From an uncultured Collinsella sp. (lineage in GTDB: Bacteria > Actinomycetota > Coriobacteriia > Coriobacteriales > Coriobacteriaceae), in NCBI GenBank assembly GCA_900551195.1, contig URVD01000050.1, positions 1 through 9,721 of the forward strand: DNA of 9,721 nt, given 5' to 3'. The notes under the pieces are model-generated. The model worked only from the letters and a program-made list of their open reading frames with translations, had not been told where the DNA came from and made no database searches. Positions 1-5,437 of this stretch are shown here, in pieces. Both the position numbers and the translations under genes were made by a program. The first letter of the stretch is position 1, and each line of letters begins with the position of its first letter.

Positions 1-29
1 AAAATAAACCTGTCCCTTTTTGGCAGGTT
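1..29 (-). terminator. Intrinsic terminator of the gntR-family gene
   Basis: Read on the minus strand, an 8-bp stem (AACCTGCC pairing with GACAGGTT, one G-T wobble) with a 7-nt loop is followed directly by TTTATTTT. Plus-strand arms are 7-14 and 22-29, and the U-rich tract is the complement of 1-8. The stem begins inside the TAA stop codon of the regulator gene (28-30), so the gene ends on its terminator. The element also holds the 10-mer AAAGGGACAG, which recurs at the right edge of the window, so it may belong to a dispersed repeat family that has been recruited as a terminator. Confidence 0.7.
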
Positions 30-759
30 AGCGGAGCTTACTGGTCTCGAAGTACTCGGGGAACTGGTCCAGAACCTCGGTTTGGTTGCGGAACATCATG
101 TGCAGGTGCTTGCTGACCAAAAAGCTCGCTTCGATGGGGTCGCGACCGGCGATAGCGCGGCGAATCTGCTTGTGCTCGTTCACGATGTCCTGATTGTCGA
201 GAACCTGCGTGGCGGCGCGCAGCCAGCGGAAGCGCTCCAGGTCGGCATTGGTCTCTTCGAGCCACGACCACACGGTGCTGCGACATGCGATGCTAAAAAT
301 CATGTGATGCATGAGGTTGTCGCTCAAAAAGAAGCCGATGCGATCCTCTTCGGCCATGGCCTTTTCCTGCAGCACGATGGCGCGGTCGAGCTGCTCGATG
401 CCGGCCGACGTGGCGCGCGCACAGCACTCCACAATCACCTGCTTTTCCAGATGCTCGCGGATGTAACAGGCACTCTCGGCAAGGGTGAGGTTGATGGGTG
501 AGACGTAGGTGCCGCTCTGGGGCACGGTGCGCACCAGGCCTTCCTGCGCCAAGCGAACCAAAGCCTCGCGCACGGGCGTGCGCCCCATATCCAGGTCGTC
601 GCAAAGTTGCTTGACGCCCAGCTTTTCGCCCGGCTTGTAGTCCAGGTAGACGATTTTGCGTCGAATGGTGTGGTAGGACTGGTCCTGTAGGCTCGTTTCC
701 TGCTCGCCGACGTGCATCGATTCTTCCATAGCGCCTCGCAACTGTTCTATCAAACTCAT
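28..759 (-). CDS. GntR-family transcriptional regulator, FCD subfamily
   Basis: The product is a predicted ligand-responsive DNA-binding repressor or activator of 243 residues, usual for FadR/FCD regulators. Residues about 28-90 form the GntR winged helix, with the typical LxVKQLCDDLDMGRTPVREAL recognition region (about 47-67) and a wing ending in SGTYVSPI. Residues about 100-225 look like the all-helical FCD ligand domain. Candidate metal or ligand residues are D147, H151 (D-x3-H), H196 in the NEHKQI motif, and H218 in the SKHL motif. The gene is divergent from the YeiH-type exporter, so that transporter is its most likely target besides itself. The start is uncertain. The ATG at 759 lacks a clear Shine-Dalgarno sequence, whereas the in-frame ATG at 729 (residue 11) has GAGG four bases upstream, so the protein may be 233 residues. 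The family is secure, but the effector cannot be read from the sequence. Confidence 0.9.
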   Translation of the reverse strand: MSLIEQLRGAMEESMHVGEQETSLQDQSYHTIRRKIVYLDYKPGEKLGVKQLCDDLDMGRTPVREALVRLAQEGLVRTVPQSGTYVSPINLTLAESACYIREHLEKQVIVECCARATSAGIEQLDRAIVLQEKAMAEEDRIGFFLSDNLMHHMIFSIACRSTVWSWLEETNADLERFRWLRAATQVLDNQDIVNEHKQIRRAIAGRDPIEASFLVSKHLHMMFRNQTEVLDQFPEYFETSKLR

Positions 760-922
760 ATGTCAGTTGTTAATTATGCCGCGAATCAGCTCTCCGCGGT
801 GGGTAATTCGGCTGTTGCCTGAGAACTATTGCGGCATCTTAGTCTGTGTTTGCGCAAGGCTGCGCTCAATGTTGCCGTATCATAAGCCGTCGCAAACGTG
901 AAATAGAAAGAAGGAATCCCAT
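760..922. promoter_or_regulatory. Divergent control region between GntR regulator and YeiH exporter
   Basis: This spacer must hold the promoters of both divergent genes. It contains a perfect 8-bp palindrome TTGCGCAA (850-857) and further half-sites TTGCG (829-833) and CGCAA (891-895). ATGCCGC (776-782) is inverted as GCGGCAT (831-837). Such half-sites are candidate operators for the adjacent GntR protein, but no consensus is known to me that they match exactly. TATCAT (878-883) resembles a -10 box for the exporter and CATAAT (minus strand, 773-778) one for the regulator. Neither has a good -35 partner, so promoter placement is tentative. Confidence 0.4.
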
Positions 923-1957
923 ATGCAACTGGCAAATATCGTACGCGAGCGCTGGAAAGGCGTTTTGTTCTGCCTGATCATCGCCATTCCCGCGACGTTG
1001 CTCGGCAAACAAATTGAGGTGGTTGGCGGTCCGGTATTCGCCATCCTCTTTGGCATGGTCCTGGCGCTCGTCTTTCCCAAGAATCGTCGCGAACAGCTCG
1101 CCGCCGGCGTCACCTATACGTCCAAAAAAGTCTTGCAGTACGCGGTTATCCTGCTTGGCTTTGGCATGAACCTCTCCCAGATTCTGTCCAAGGGCGCCCA
1201 GTCGCTGCCGATTATCGTGGCGACAATCTCGACCTCGCTTGTCATCGCCTTTGTGCTCTGCCGCGTTATGAACGTGCCGGGTAAGATCGCGACGCTTGTG
1301 GGTGTGGGTTCGTCGATTTGCGGCGGTTCTGCTATCGCCGCGACCGCACCCGTCATCGATGCCGACGATCGCGAGATTGCCCAGGCCATTTCGGTCATCT
1401 TCCTGTTTAACGTTATCGCGGCGCTCGTGTTTCCAACGCTCGGCGGTATGCTCGGGCTGACAGACGAGGGCTTTGGCCTGTTTGCCGGCACCGCCATCAA
1501 CGACACCTCGTCCGTAACGGCTGCAGCGAGCGCTTGGGACAGCATGCATCCCGGCGCCAATGTGCTCGAGAGCGCCACGGTGGTCAAGCTCACCAGAACG
1601 CTGGCCATTATTCCCATCACGTTGGTCCTCGCATGTTGGCAGATGCATCTGGCGCGCAAGGCCGGCGGCGACGCTAAAAGCACGTTCTCGCTTAAACGCG
1701 CGTTTCCCATGTTTGTGCTGTTCTTTGTGCTGGCGAGCGTAATCACCACGGTGCTTCAGCTTCCCGTGTCCATCACGGCGCCCATCAAGGAGCTGTCGAA
1801 GTTCTTTATCGTGATGGCCATGGCGGCTATTGGCTTTAATACCGATATCGTCGAACTTGTCAAAAAGGGCGGCAAGCCCATCGCGCTGGGCTTTTGCTGC
1901 TGGATTGGCATTGCGTGCATGAGTTTGGGGATGCAGCACGTGCTGGGAATCTGGTAG
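923..1957 (+). CDS. YeiH/UPF0324 family putative sulfate exporter (membrane protein)
   Basis: This is a 344-residue polytopic inner-membrane protein of the UPF0324 (YeiH, putative sulfate exporter) family, and full length for that family. About ten hydrophobic segments span the protein, for example around residues 13-28, 35-51, 70-85, 95-113, 155-175, 226-240, 261-280 and 293-305. The family hallmarks are two glycine/serine-rich segments: GVGSSICGGSAIAA (127-140) and FAGTAINDTSSVTAA (187-201). VKLTRT (221-226) and the C-terminal GFNTD (304-308) are also typical. SD AGAAGGA ends eight bases before the ATG. Transport of sulfate or related sulfur anions is the family-level proposal and has been shown for few members, so the substrate here is inferred. 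Its divergent GntR neighbour probably controls it. The gene ends with a 12-bp palindrome CAGCACGTGCTG (1934-1945) in the last codons, and no intrinsic terminator with a T-run follows. Confidence 0.88.
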   Translation: MQLANIVRERWKGVLFCLIIAIPATLLGKQIEVVGGPVFAILFGMVLALVFPKNRREQLAAGVTYTSKKVLQYAVILLGFGMNLSQILSKGAQSLPIIVATISTSLVIAFVLCRVMNVPGKIATLVGVGSSICGGSAIAATAPVIDADDREIAQAISVIFLFNVIAALVFPTLGGMLGLTDEGFGLFAGTAINDTSSVTAAASAWDSMHPGANVLESATVVKLTRTLAIIPITLVLACWQMHLARKAGGDAKSTFSLKRAFPMFVLFFVLASVITTVLQLPVSITAPIKELSKFFIVMAMAAIGFNTDIVELVKKGGKPIALGFCCWIGIACMSLGMQHVLGIW

Positions 1958-1971
1958 AGAAGTAGCTTATT

Positions 1972-1994
1972 TGCGTGCTGCGTGCTGCGTGCTG
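1972..1994. repeat. Three tandem copies of heptamer TGCGTGC
   Basis: Three perfect head-to-tail copies of TGCGTGC occupy 1972-1992 and are followed by TG. Each contains CGTGCTG across the junction, which is complementary to CAGCACG at 1934-1940 in the final codons of the upstream exporter gene. The transcript could therefore fold in several alternative registers. A 7-bp unit in a noncoding spacer is also a candidate for slippage-driven length variation. Confidence 0.75.
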
Positions 1995-2016
1995 GTGAGC
2001 GCATTCTCACGGTGGA

Positions 2017-2081
2017 GCGATAGGAGCTCTTGCGGGTATGGCTTGTCCGCAGGTTTATAAGTCCCGAAGAGCTCTTATCGC
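2017..2081. repeat. Long inverted repeat in the leader of the Fis-type regulator
   Basis: The left arm GCGATAGGAGCTCTT (2017-2031) and right arm AAGAGCTCTTATCGC (2067-2081) are reverse complements at 14 of 15 positions, separated by 35 bp. The one exception can form a G-T wobble. Beyond a mismatch, pairing continues outward for most of another five positions (2011-2015 with 2083-2087). No T-run follows on either strand, so it is not a standard intrinsic terminator. It lies about 150 bp upstream of the regulator start and could be an RNA hairpin or a DNA operator. Confidence 0.7.
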
Positions 2082-2105
2082 CCCGCCAGGATGGCGATGC
2101 GGGGC
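2080..2105 (+). promoter_or_regulatory. Second leader hairpin, mutually exclusive with the preceding one
   Basis: GCCCCGC (2080-2086) pairs perfectly with GCGGGGC (2099-2105) around a 12-nt loop. An alternative inner hairpin CGCCA-GGA-TGGCG spans 2084-2096. The left arm shares bases 2080-2081 with the end of the preceding large inverted repeat, so both cannot be fully formed at once. Further hairpins follow at 2181-2194 (CGGTCG-TG-CGACCG) and 2196-2214, just upstream of the Shine-Dalgarno sequence. A TATAGT (-10-like) at 2140-2145 has no recognisable -35. Attenuation or another leader control is possible but unproven. Confidence 0.4.
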
Positions 2106-2230
2106 AACACCTATACTCGCAGGTCGGCGCTTTCTGCCCTATAGTGTTTGGTGAGCAATATCGTTCAATTTTGAAACACTCGGTCGTGCGACCGTCGGCG
2201 GCTGCACGTCGCCGCGGACAGGGGCAAATT

Positions 2231-3448
2231 ATGGATAGCGATGCCAAGCTGAACATCTTGACCGAGGCCCTGGCTGCTGCCGGGGCCTCGGCATTGGCAA
2301 TCGATGTGCGTGGGGACGTCGCGATTTCGACCATGAATGACGCGGCGCTTGAGCGGGATGTGGCGGCTTTTGTCGCTGAGCGCCTCGACCGTATAGGAGA
2401 CGGCGCGCGTCTGGTTATGGGACGTGCAGGTACGCGCCTGAGTCTGACCGTTCGCCCCACCGACAAAGAGGGTGGGGGCCTTTGGGTCGTCGTGGTCCGC
2501 GAGGTACGCGGCGCCGCGGCACATGCGGGCATCGAGTGGCTCAACGCCGACGAAGTTGAGGCCCGCTACGAATCGAGCGCGTACGGCATCGTTGAGGGGG
2601 CGGCCTCGGTAGCTGCGCCGGTCGCCGAGAGCTACGCGCGCGGTGTGCCCCTTATGCTCGAGGGCGAGCTGGGAGCGGGTCAGATCGAGATCGCCAAGCG
2701 CCTCTATCTGGACGGTCCTTTTGCCGATCAACCCTTTGTTGCCGTTGCGCTCGATGAGCTTACCGATCGCGGTTGGCGCCACGTGCTCAAAAGCGCCGAA
2801 TCGCCGTTGTTCCAAACGGGGCTGACACTTTGCATTGCGGGCTGGAATGCGGTTGGCCCCCAGCGCCTTCGCGAGCTCGTTTCCACGATGGCCGACACCG
2901 CGTTGGCGACGCGCTGCCATGTGGTGCTGACGGCGAATGACATGCCGGGCGGCAGCGAAAGTGATCAAGCCGCCTTTGTGACCGAGCGCTTCGCCTGTGC
3001 GGTGAGCGTGGCGCCGGCAATCGTCGAGCAGGGAGCCGCGTCGACGAAGGTTGCGCGCTATTTGGAATATCTCGCTGGTGCATTTGGGACGGCAGCGCCC
3101 ATGCTGTCTGCCGCGGCGACGAAGGCGCTCGATGCTTACCGCTGGCCGCGCAACTATCTGCAGCTCCGCGAGGTCTCGGAACGACTGTATATATTGGTGG
3201 GGACGGGCACGGTGGATCGCGCTGTGGCGGAGGAAGTGCTAGCCCAAGAGGACGTGATTAAGACCGCAACCTTTGGCGCCCCGACACTCGAAAGCGACCT
3301 GTATATCCTGCGACCGTTGGCCGATACCGAGCGAGATATCGCGCATCTGGTTGTAGATCATCTCCACGGCAACCGAACCCGTGCGGCGGAGGTGCTGGGC
3401 ATAAGCCGAACAACGCTGTGGCGCTTGCTGAAGGACGATGACCGTTGA
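2231..3448 (+). CDS. Fis-type HTH regulator with degenerate sigma-54-activator (AAA+) domain
   Basis: The product is a predicted DNA-binding regulator of 405 residues. Residues 364-402 form a Fis/NtrC-type helix-turn-helix (HGNRTRAAEVLGISRTTLWRLL). The YRWPRNYLQLREVSERLYI stretch (303-321) matches the WPGNVRELxNxxER end of bacterial enhancer-binding proteins. The central domain keeps the fold trace (GELGAGQ at 145-151, QPFVAVALDEL at 167-177, a sensor-I-like RCHVVLTAN at 228-236) but lacks key residues. The P-loop lysine is Q151, the Walker B acidic pair is missing from GLTLCIAGW (197-205), and the GAFTGA sigma-54 contact loop is absent. It should therefore neither use ATP normally nor activate sigma-54 RNA polymerase. 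Residues 1-95 are an unassigned, possibly sensory, alpha/beta region. ATG 2231 is chosen because AGGGG lies seven bases upstream; an upstream TTG (2030) would force translation through the hairpin leader. The targets are unknown. Confidence 0.75.
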   Translation: MDSDAKLNILTEALAAAGASALAIDVRGDVAISTMNDAALERDVAAFVAERLDRIGDGARLVMGRAGTRLSLTVRPTDKEGGGLWVVVVREVRGAAAHAGIEWLNADEVEARYESSAYGIVEGAASVAAPVAESYARGVPLMLEGELGAGQIEIAKRLYLDGPFADQPFVAVALDELTDRGWRHVLKSAESPLFQTGLTLCIAGWNAVGPQRLRELVSTMADTALATRCHVVLTANDMPGGSESDQAAFVTERFACAVSVAPAIVEQGAASTKVARYLEYLAGAFGTAAPMLSAAATKALDAYRWPRNYLQLREVSERLYILVGTGTVDRAVAEEVLAQEDVIKTATFGAPTLESDLYILRPLADTERDIAHLVVDHLHGNRTRAAEVLGISRTTLWRLLKDDDR

Positions 3449-3459
3449 GCGAGGCGCCC

Positions 3460-3488
3460 GTGACCGCGCGCGACGCGTGTGCTACAGT
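3460..3488 (+). promoter_or_regulatory. Candidate promoter of the single-pass membrane protein gene
   Basis: GTGACC (3460-3465, -35-like) and TACAGT (3483-3488, -10-like) are separated by 17 bp. TGC immediately before the -10 gives an extended -10 element. It lies just after the stop codon of the Fis-type regulator and about 45 bp before the chosen start of the next gene, so that gene could be transcribed separately. Confidence 0.4.
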
Positions 3489-3532
3489 CCAAAGCGTTAT
3501 TGTTTCGATTTGGTTACGGCGTGCGGGGGCGT

Positions 3533-4108
3533 ATGGCTGAGACTACAAAACCGAGCCGCAGAAGGCGGAGCGCCGCACCGGTCAACCGACGCACGACATC
3601 GGTGACGTGGGGCAAACACGCCTCGGGGTTTGATGGTTCGTTCAAGCGCACTAAATACGGCTATCCTTCGGCAAGCGCCCGCTTGGCCATGCAGGCAGAG
3701 TCCTCGTTGTGGGGCCGCAAGTGCGTGGTGGGCTCAAAGCTCAAGCACGACGGAACGCTCGGTTACATCAGCCGCGGGGCGGCTCGTCGCAGCGGACTCA
3801 ATCCGGCTGGTTGGCATCGTTATGTTCCGATCGCGGTCGTCGTTGCAGTGATCGTCATCGCACTCGCTGCGCTTGGCTACGCCGGCGGCGGTGCCAACTT
3901 GGACGCGATGTTTAAATCGCCCGAGCTCGCGCATGCAGGCACAGAAATTGTCGAGGGCGCTCAGACCCAGACGGGCGTCGCGCCCCAGCGCGGTATCGTT
4001 GCGGCGGCCTCTACCATCGCCGACGCTCAAAAGGACGAGGGCGAACAAGGCGACGGCGCCGAAACGACCCACACGAACGAAACGACGACAACTCCATCGG
4101 CAAGATAA
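3533..4108 (+). CDS. Single-pass membrane protein of unknown function
   Basis: I do not recognise a family. The 191-residue product has three parts. Residues 1-96 are strongly basic, with an arginine cluster at 9-13 and a run of Lys/Arg through the segment, and are probably cytoplasmic. Residues about 97-117 form one hydrophobic helix (VPIAVVVAVIVIALAALGY). The tail, 118-191, is small-residue rich, acidic and threonine-rich, ending in ETTTTPSAR, and looks disordered. By the positive-inside rule the tail should be outside the cell. ATG 3533 is preferred because GGGGG precedes it at spacer length four; an upstream GTG (3479) overlaps the candidate promoter and has no ribosome site. The gene follows the Fis-type regulator by 84 bp and converges on a nitroreductase across a hairpin. 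The composition is like its neighbours, with no sign of recent transfer. Confidence 0.65.
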   Translation: MAETTKPSRRRRSAAPVNRRTTSVTWGKHASGFDGSFKRTKYGYPSASARLAMQAESSLWGRKCVVGSKLKHDGTLGYISRGAARRSGLNPAGWHRYVPIAVVVAVIVIALAALGYAGGGANLDAMFKSPELAHAGTEIVEGAQTQTGVAPQRGIVAAASTIADAQKDEGEQGDGAETTHTNETTTTPSAR

Positions 4109-4120
4109 ATTGCGAGCGGG

Positions 4121-4144
4121 TCCGCCGTTCGTTAGAACGGCGGA
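4121..4144. terminator. Hairpin between convergent genes, terminator-like
   Basis: TCCGCCGTTC (4121-4130) and GAACGGCGGA (4135-4144) form a perfect 10-bp stem with a 4-nt GTTA loop. It sits midway between the stop of the membrane protein gene (4108) and the stop of the minus-strand nitroreductase gene (4150), where a shared bidirectional terminator is expected. Neither side has a real T-run, so termination may be weak or factor-assisted. It could instead mainly protect the 3' ends. Confidence 0.6.
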
Positions 4145-4149
4145 ACTAA

Positions 4150-4671
4150 TTACCTAACGTACACCACGTTGTCGCGGCGGGGTTTGGGCTCGGGTAGCGT
4201 GTCTTCGGCATAGCCCAGAATGCAGTGACCGACACCGCGCAGGCTGCCGTCGGCGGGCAGGCCCCAGCTGGCCAGCAGCTCCAGGCCCTCGGGCGAGTCA
4301 AAGACCTCATGTGCGCGGTGAATCCAGCACGAATCGACACCCAGTGCATAGGCGGCGTTGAGCAAGTTGCCCATGGCGAGCGATCCGTCTTCCAGGTGCG
4401 TGGGCACGCTGCGGTCGACCAGTACCACCACAACGGTCTTGGCGCCATAGAAGGGGTCGCTGTTGCTGCCCATGACCTGTGCGTTGAGCTGCGAGAGGCG
4501 CTCAACGGTCGTGGGGTCGGTGACGGCGACAAACGTCACCGGCTGGCGGCCCATGCCGCTCGGTGCATATTGGCCGGCTTCGATAATACGTGCAAGCTTT
4601 TCGGCCTCGACGGGACGATCACTGTATTTGCGGCAGCTGCGGCGGTGGATGAGTGCTTCGATAGTCTCCAT
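4150..4671 (-). CDS. Nitroreductase-family FMN-dependent oxidoreductase
   Basis: The product is a predicted cytoplasmic flavoenzyme of 173 residues, a small member of the nitroreductase superfamily that typically uses NAD(P)H to reduce nitro compounds, quinones or other electrophiles. Residues 10-18 (RRSCRKYSD) give the N-terminal FMN-phosphate motif. APSGMGRQPVTFVAV (36-50) is the usual aPSg.n.QPw.f.vv segment. LAMGNLLNAAYALGVDSCWI (98-117) is the conserved core helix and strand, and the C-terminal GHCILGYAEDTLPEPKPR (148-165) is the expected end. ATG 4671 is chosen because AAGGAG lies five to six bases upstream; the in-frame ATG at 4767 would add 32 residues that match nothing in the family. 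It stands alone, convergent with the membrane protein gene. The physiological substrate cannot be assigned. Confidence 0.88.
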   Translation of the reverse strand: METIEALIHRRSCRKYSDRPVEAEKLARIIEAGQYAPSGMGRQPVTFVAVTDPTTVERLSQLNAQVMGSNSDPFYGAKTVVVVLVDRSVPTHLEDGSLAMGNLLNAAYALGVDSCWIHRAHEVFDSPEGLELLASWGLPADGSLRGVGHCILGYAEDTLPEPKPRRDNVVYVR

Positions 4672-4965
4672 GGTGTCTCCTTGCGGTGGCGTTGCAGATG
4701 CCCCGTTCATACCCGTCGGGCTCAAACGATAGACGGTCAATTGCCCGGCCAAAAGGATAGATTCCAATTGGGAAAGTAGGTTTGCATAAAAGTACCTTCA
4801 GAATGTGACAAACAAATGGGATGGTTAAACGTTTTATCCCGTCTACCCTGCGGTTTTTTACCACTTGCCTAAATGACGAACGCATAACCTCTGATAAAGG
4901 TTTTACTAAAGGAGTACCAACGTTTATCAATGCGCCGTGGTGGCGCCGGGCCAGGAGGTAACATC
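4672..4965. promoter_or_regulatory. Intergenic region between nitroreductase and 96-residue protein
   Basis: This 294-bp spacer is distinctly more AT-rich than the genes beside it and must contain both divergent promoters. On the minus strand, TTGTCA followed after 17 bp by TATGCA is a weak promoter candidate for the nitroreductase. On the plus strand, small hairpins GGGAT...ATCCC and AACCT-CTGATAA-AGGTT (4886-4902) are visible. AAAGGAG (4908-4914) resembles a ribosome site but has no start codon at the right distance. No riboswitch or leader peptide was recognised. Confidence 0.35.
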
Positions 4966-5256
4966 ATGTTCCAGGCTGGAGATGTCGTCGAGACCGACTT
5001 CGAAGGATTTCTGAAGCTGCTGCGTTCCAAGACGCGCGCTTTTGTGACGATTGACGATCACGAGTACTACATCACGCACACCGATGGCTATTGGCGTGTT
5101 CAGGATTGCGAGGCCCTCAACGACAAGGGCCACTTTACTGACTGCTCCGAGCTGGTCAACACGGTCTGCGAGGTCGTCGAGCTGCCGTGGATTGCCGGCA
5201 AGAGCCTGCATGACAGCTTCTCGGGCGCTACGGTCTATGAGGCCGTCGCCGCTTAA
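4966..5256 (+). CDS. Conserved-looking 96-residue protein of unknown function
   Basis: I cannot assign a family. The product is soluble and acidic, with no signal peptide or membrane helix. It has mixed alpha/beta character: an aromatic strand region FVTIDDHEYYITHTDGYWRV (26-45) is followed by three cysteines (C48, C60, C68) and the helix-like SELVNTVCEVVEL. ATG 4966 has an excellent ribosome site (AGGAGG at 4953-4958, seven bases away), which suggests strong translation. An upstream in-frame ATG (4930) lies too far from any ribosome site and would add a Gly/Arg-rich stretch that is really the SD region. The gene is monocistronic: a strong intrinsic terminator follows within 30 bp. Codon use matches its neighbours. 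The strong ribosome site and terminator support a real gene rather than a chance ORF. Confidence 0.75.
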   Translation: MFQAGDVVETDFEGFLKLLRSKTRAFVTIDDHEYYITHTDGYWRVQDCEALNDKGHFTDCSELVNTVCEVVELPWIAGKSLHDSFSGATVYEAVAA

Positions 5257-5282
5257 CGGGCAATAAAACCCGATTTTCACGT

Positions 5283-5318
5283 GACCGCTGGCGCTGCCCC
5301 CGCGCCGGCGGTCTTTTT
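5283..5318 (+). terminator. Strong intrinsic terminator
   Basis: A 12-bp GC-rich stem (5283-5294 with 5302-5313, one T-G wobble) closes a 7-nt loop TGCCCCC and is followed at once by TTTTT (5314-5318). It ends the transcript of the 96-residue protein and insulates it from the marR operon. A weaker CGGG/CCCG hairpin followed by ATTTT lies just upstream (about 5258-5278). Confidence 0.92.
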
Positions 5319-5361
5319 CTGCCGATAGGCCATAAAAGTGCAAGCATTTGCGGAGAGCCTG

Positions 5362-5390
5362 TTGACGATAGTCAAAACTCGGACTAATCT
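5362..5390 (+). promoter_or_regulatory. Candidate promoter of the marR-ABC exporter operon
   Basis: TTGACG (5362-5367) and TAATCT (5385-5390) are separated by exactly 17 bp and lie about 48 bp before the MarR start codon. The -35 box is within one base of consensus. The -10 box keeps the key first, second and last positions only. The -35 is embedded in a perfect inverted repeat, TTGAC-GATA-GTCAA (5362-5375), so a repressor bound there would block polymerase. Confidence 0.65.
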
Positions 5391-5419
5391 AGAGATACAA
5401 AATTGGTCAAAAATCGGAC
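5371..5419. repeat. 14-bp direct repeat, probable MarR operator pair
   Basis: GTCAAAACTCGGAC (5371-5384) and GTCAAAAATCGGAC (5406-5419) match at 13 of 14 positions, 35 bp apart start to start. AATC follows both copies. The first copy fills most of the promoter spacer; the second lies around or just after the expected transcription start, before the ribosome site. The position suits autorepression by the MarR protein encoded immediately downstream. Direct repeats are less usual for MarR dimers than palindromes. Confidence 0.6.
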
Positions 5420-5437
5420 AATCGAATGATGGGATAG

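Noticed and set aside
82..501. Plus-strand open frame opposite the GntR gene
   Set aside because: It is a shadow of a gene with clear winged-helix and FCD motifs, with no ribosome site or domain of its own.
866..1939. Long minus-strand open frame (357 codons) opposite the YeiH-type gene
   Set aside because: It is the antisense shadow of a well-supported membrane protein. Its product is His/Arg/Asp-rich, without domains or a ribosome site.
1972..1994. Short CRISPR-like repeats
   Set aside because: The 7-bp units are directly adjacent, with no spacers and no cas genes.
2030..2230. Upstream TTG start extending the Fis-type regulator by 67 residues
   Set aside because: There is no ribosome site and it runs through inverted repeats. 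The ATG at 2231 has a good Shine-Dalgarno sequence and begins a sensible N-terminus.
2165..2968. Minus-strand open frame overlapping the Fis-type regulator
   Set aside because: It overlaps the leader hairpins and the regulator coding region. It has no domain signal, and the plus-strand frame has clear Fis HTH evidence.
4672..4767. N-terminal extension of the nitroreductase to the ATG at 4767
   Set aside because: The 32 extra residues do not resemble nitroreductases, and AAGGAG is correctly placed for the ATG at 4671.
4930..4965. ATG start adding 12 residues to the 96-residue protein
   Set aside because: The added codons are the ribosome-site region itself. The AAAGGAG upstream is 15 bases away, while AGGAGG fits ATG 4966.
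5258..5278. CGGG/CCCG hairpin with ATTTT as the main terminator of the 96-residue protein gene
   Set aside because: The stem is only four base pairs. The 12-bp stem with T5 just downstream is far stronger.
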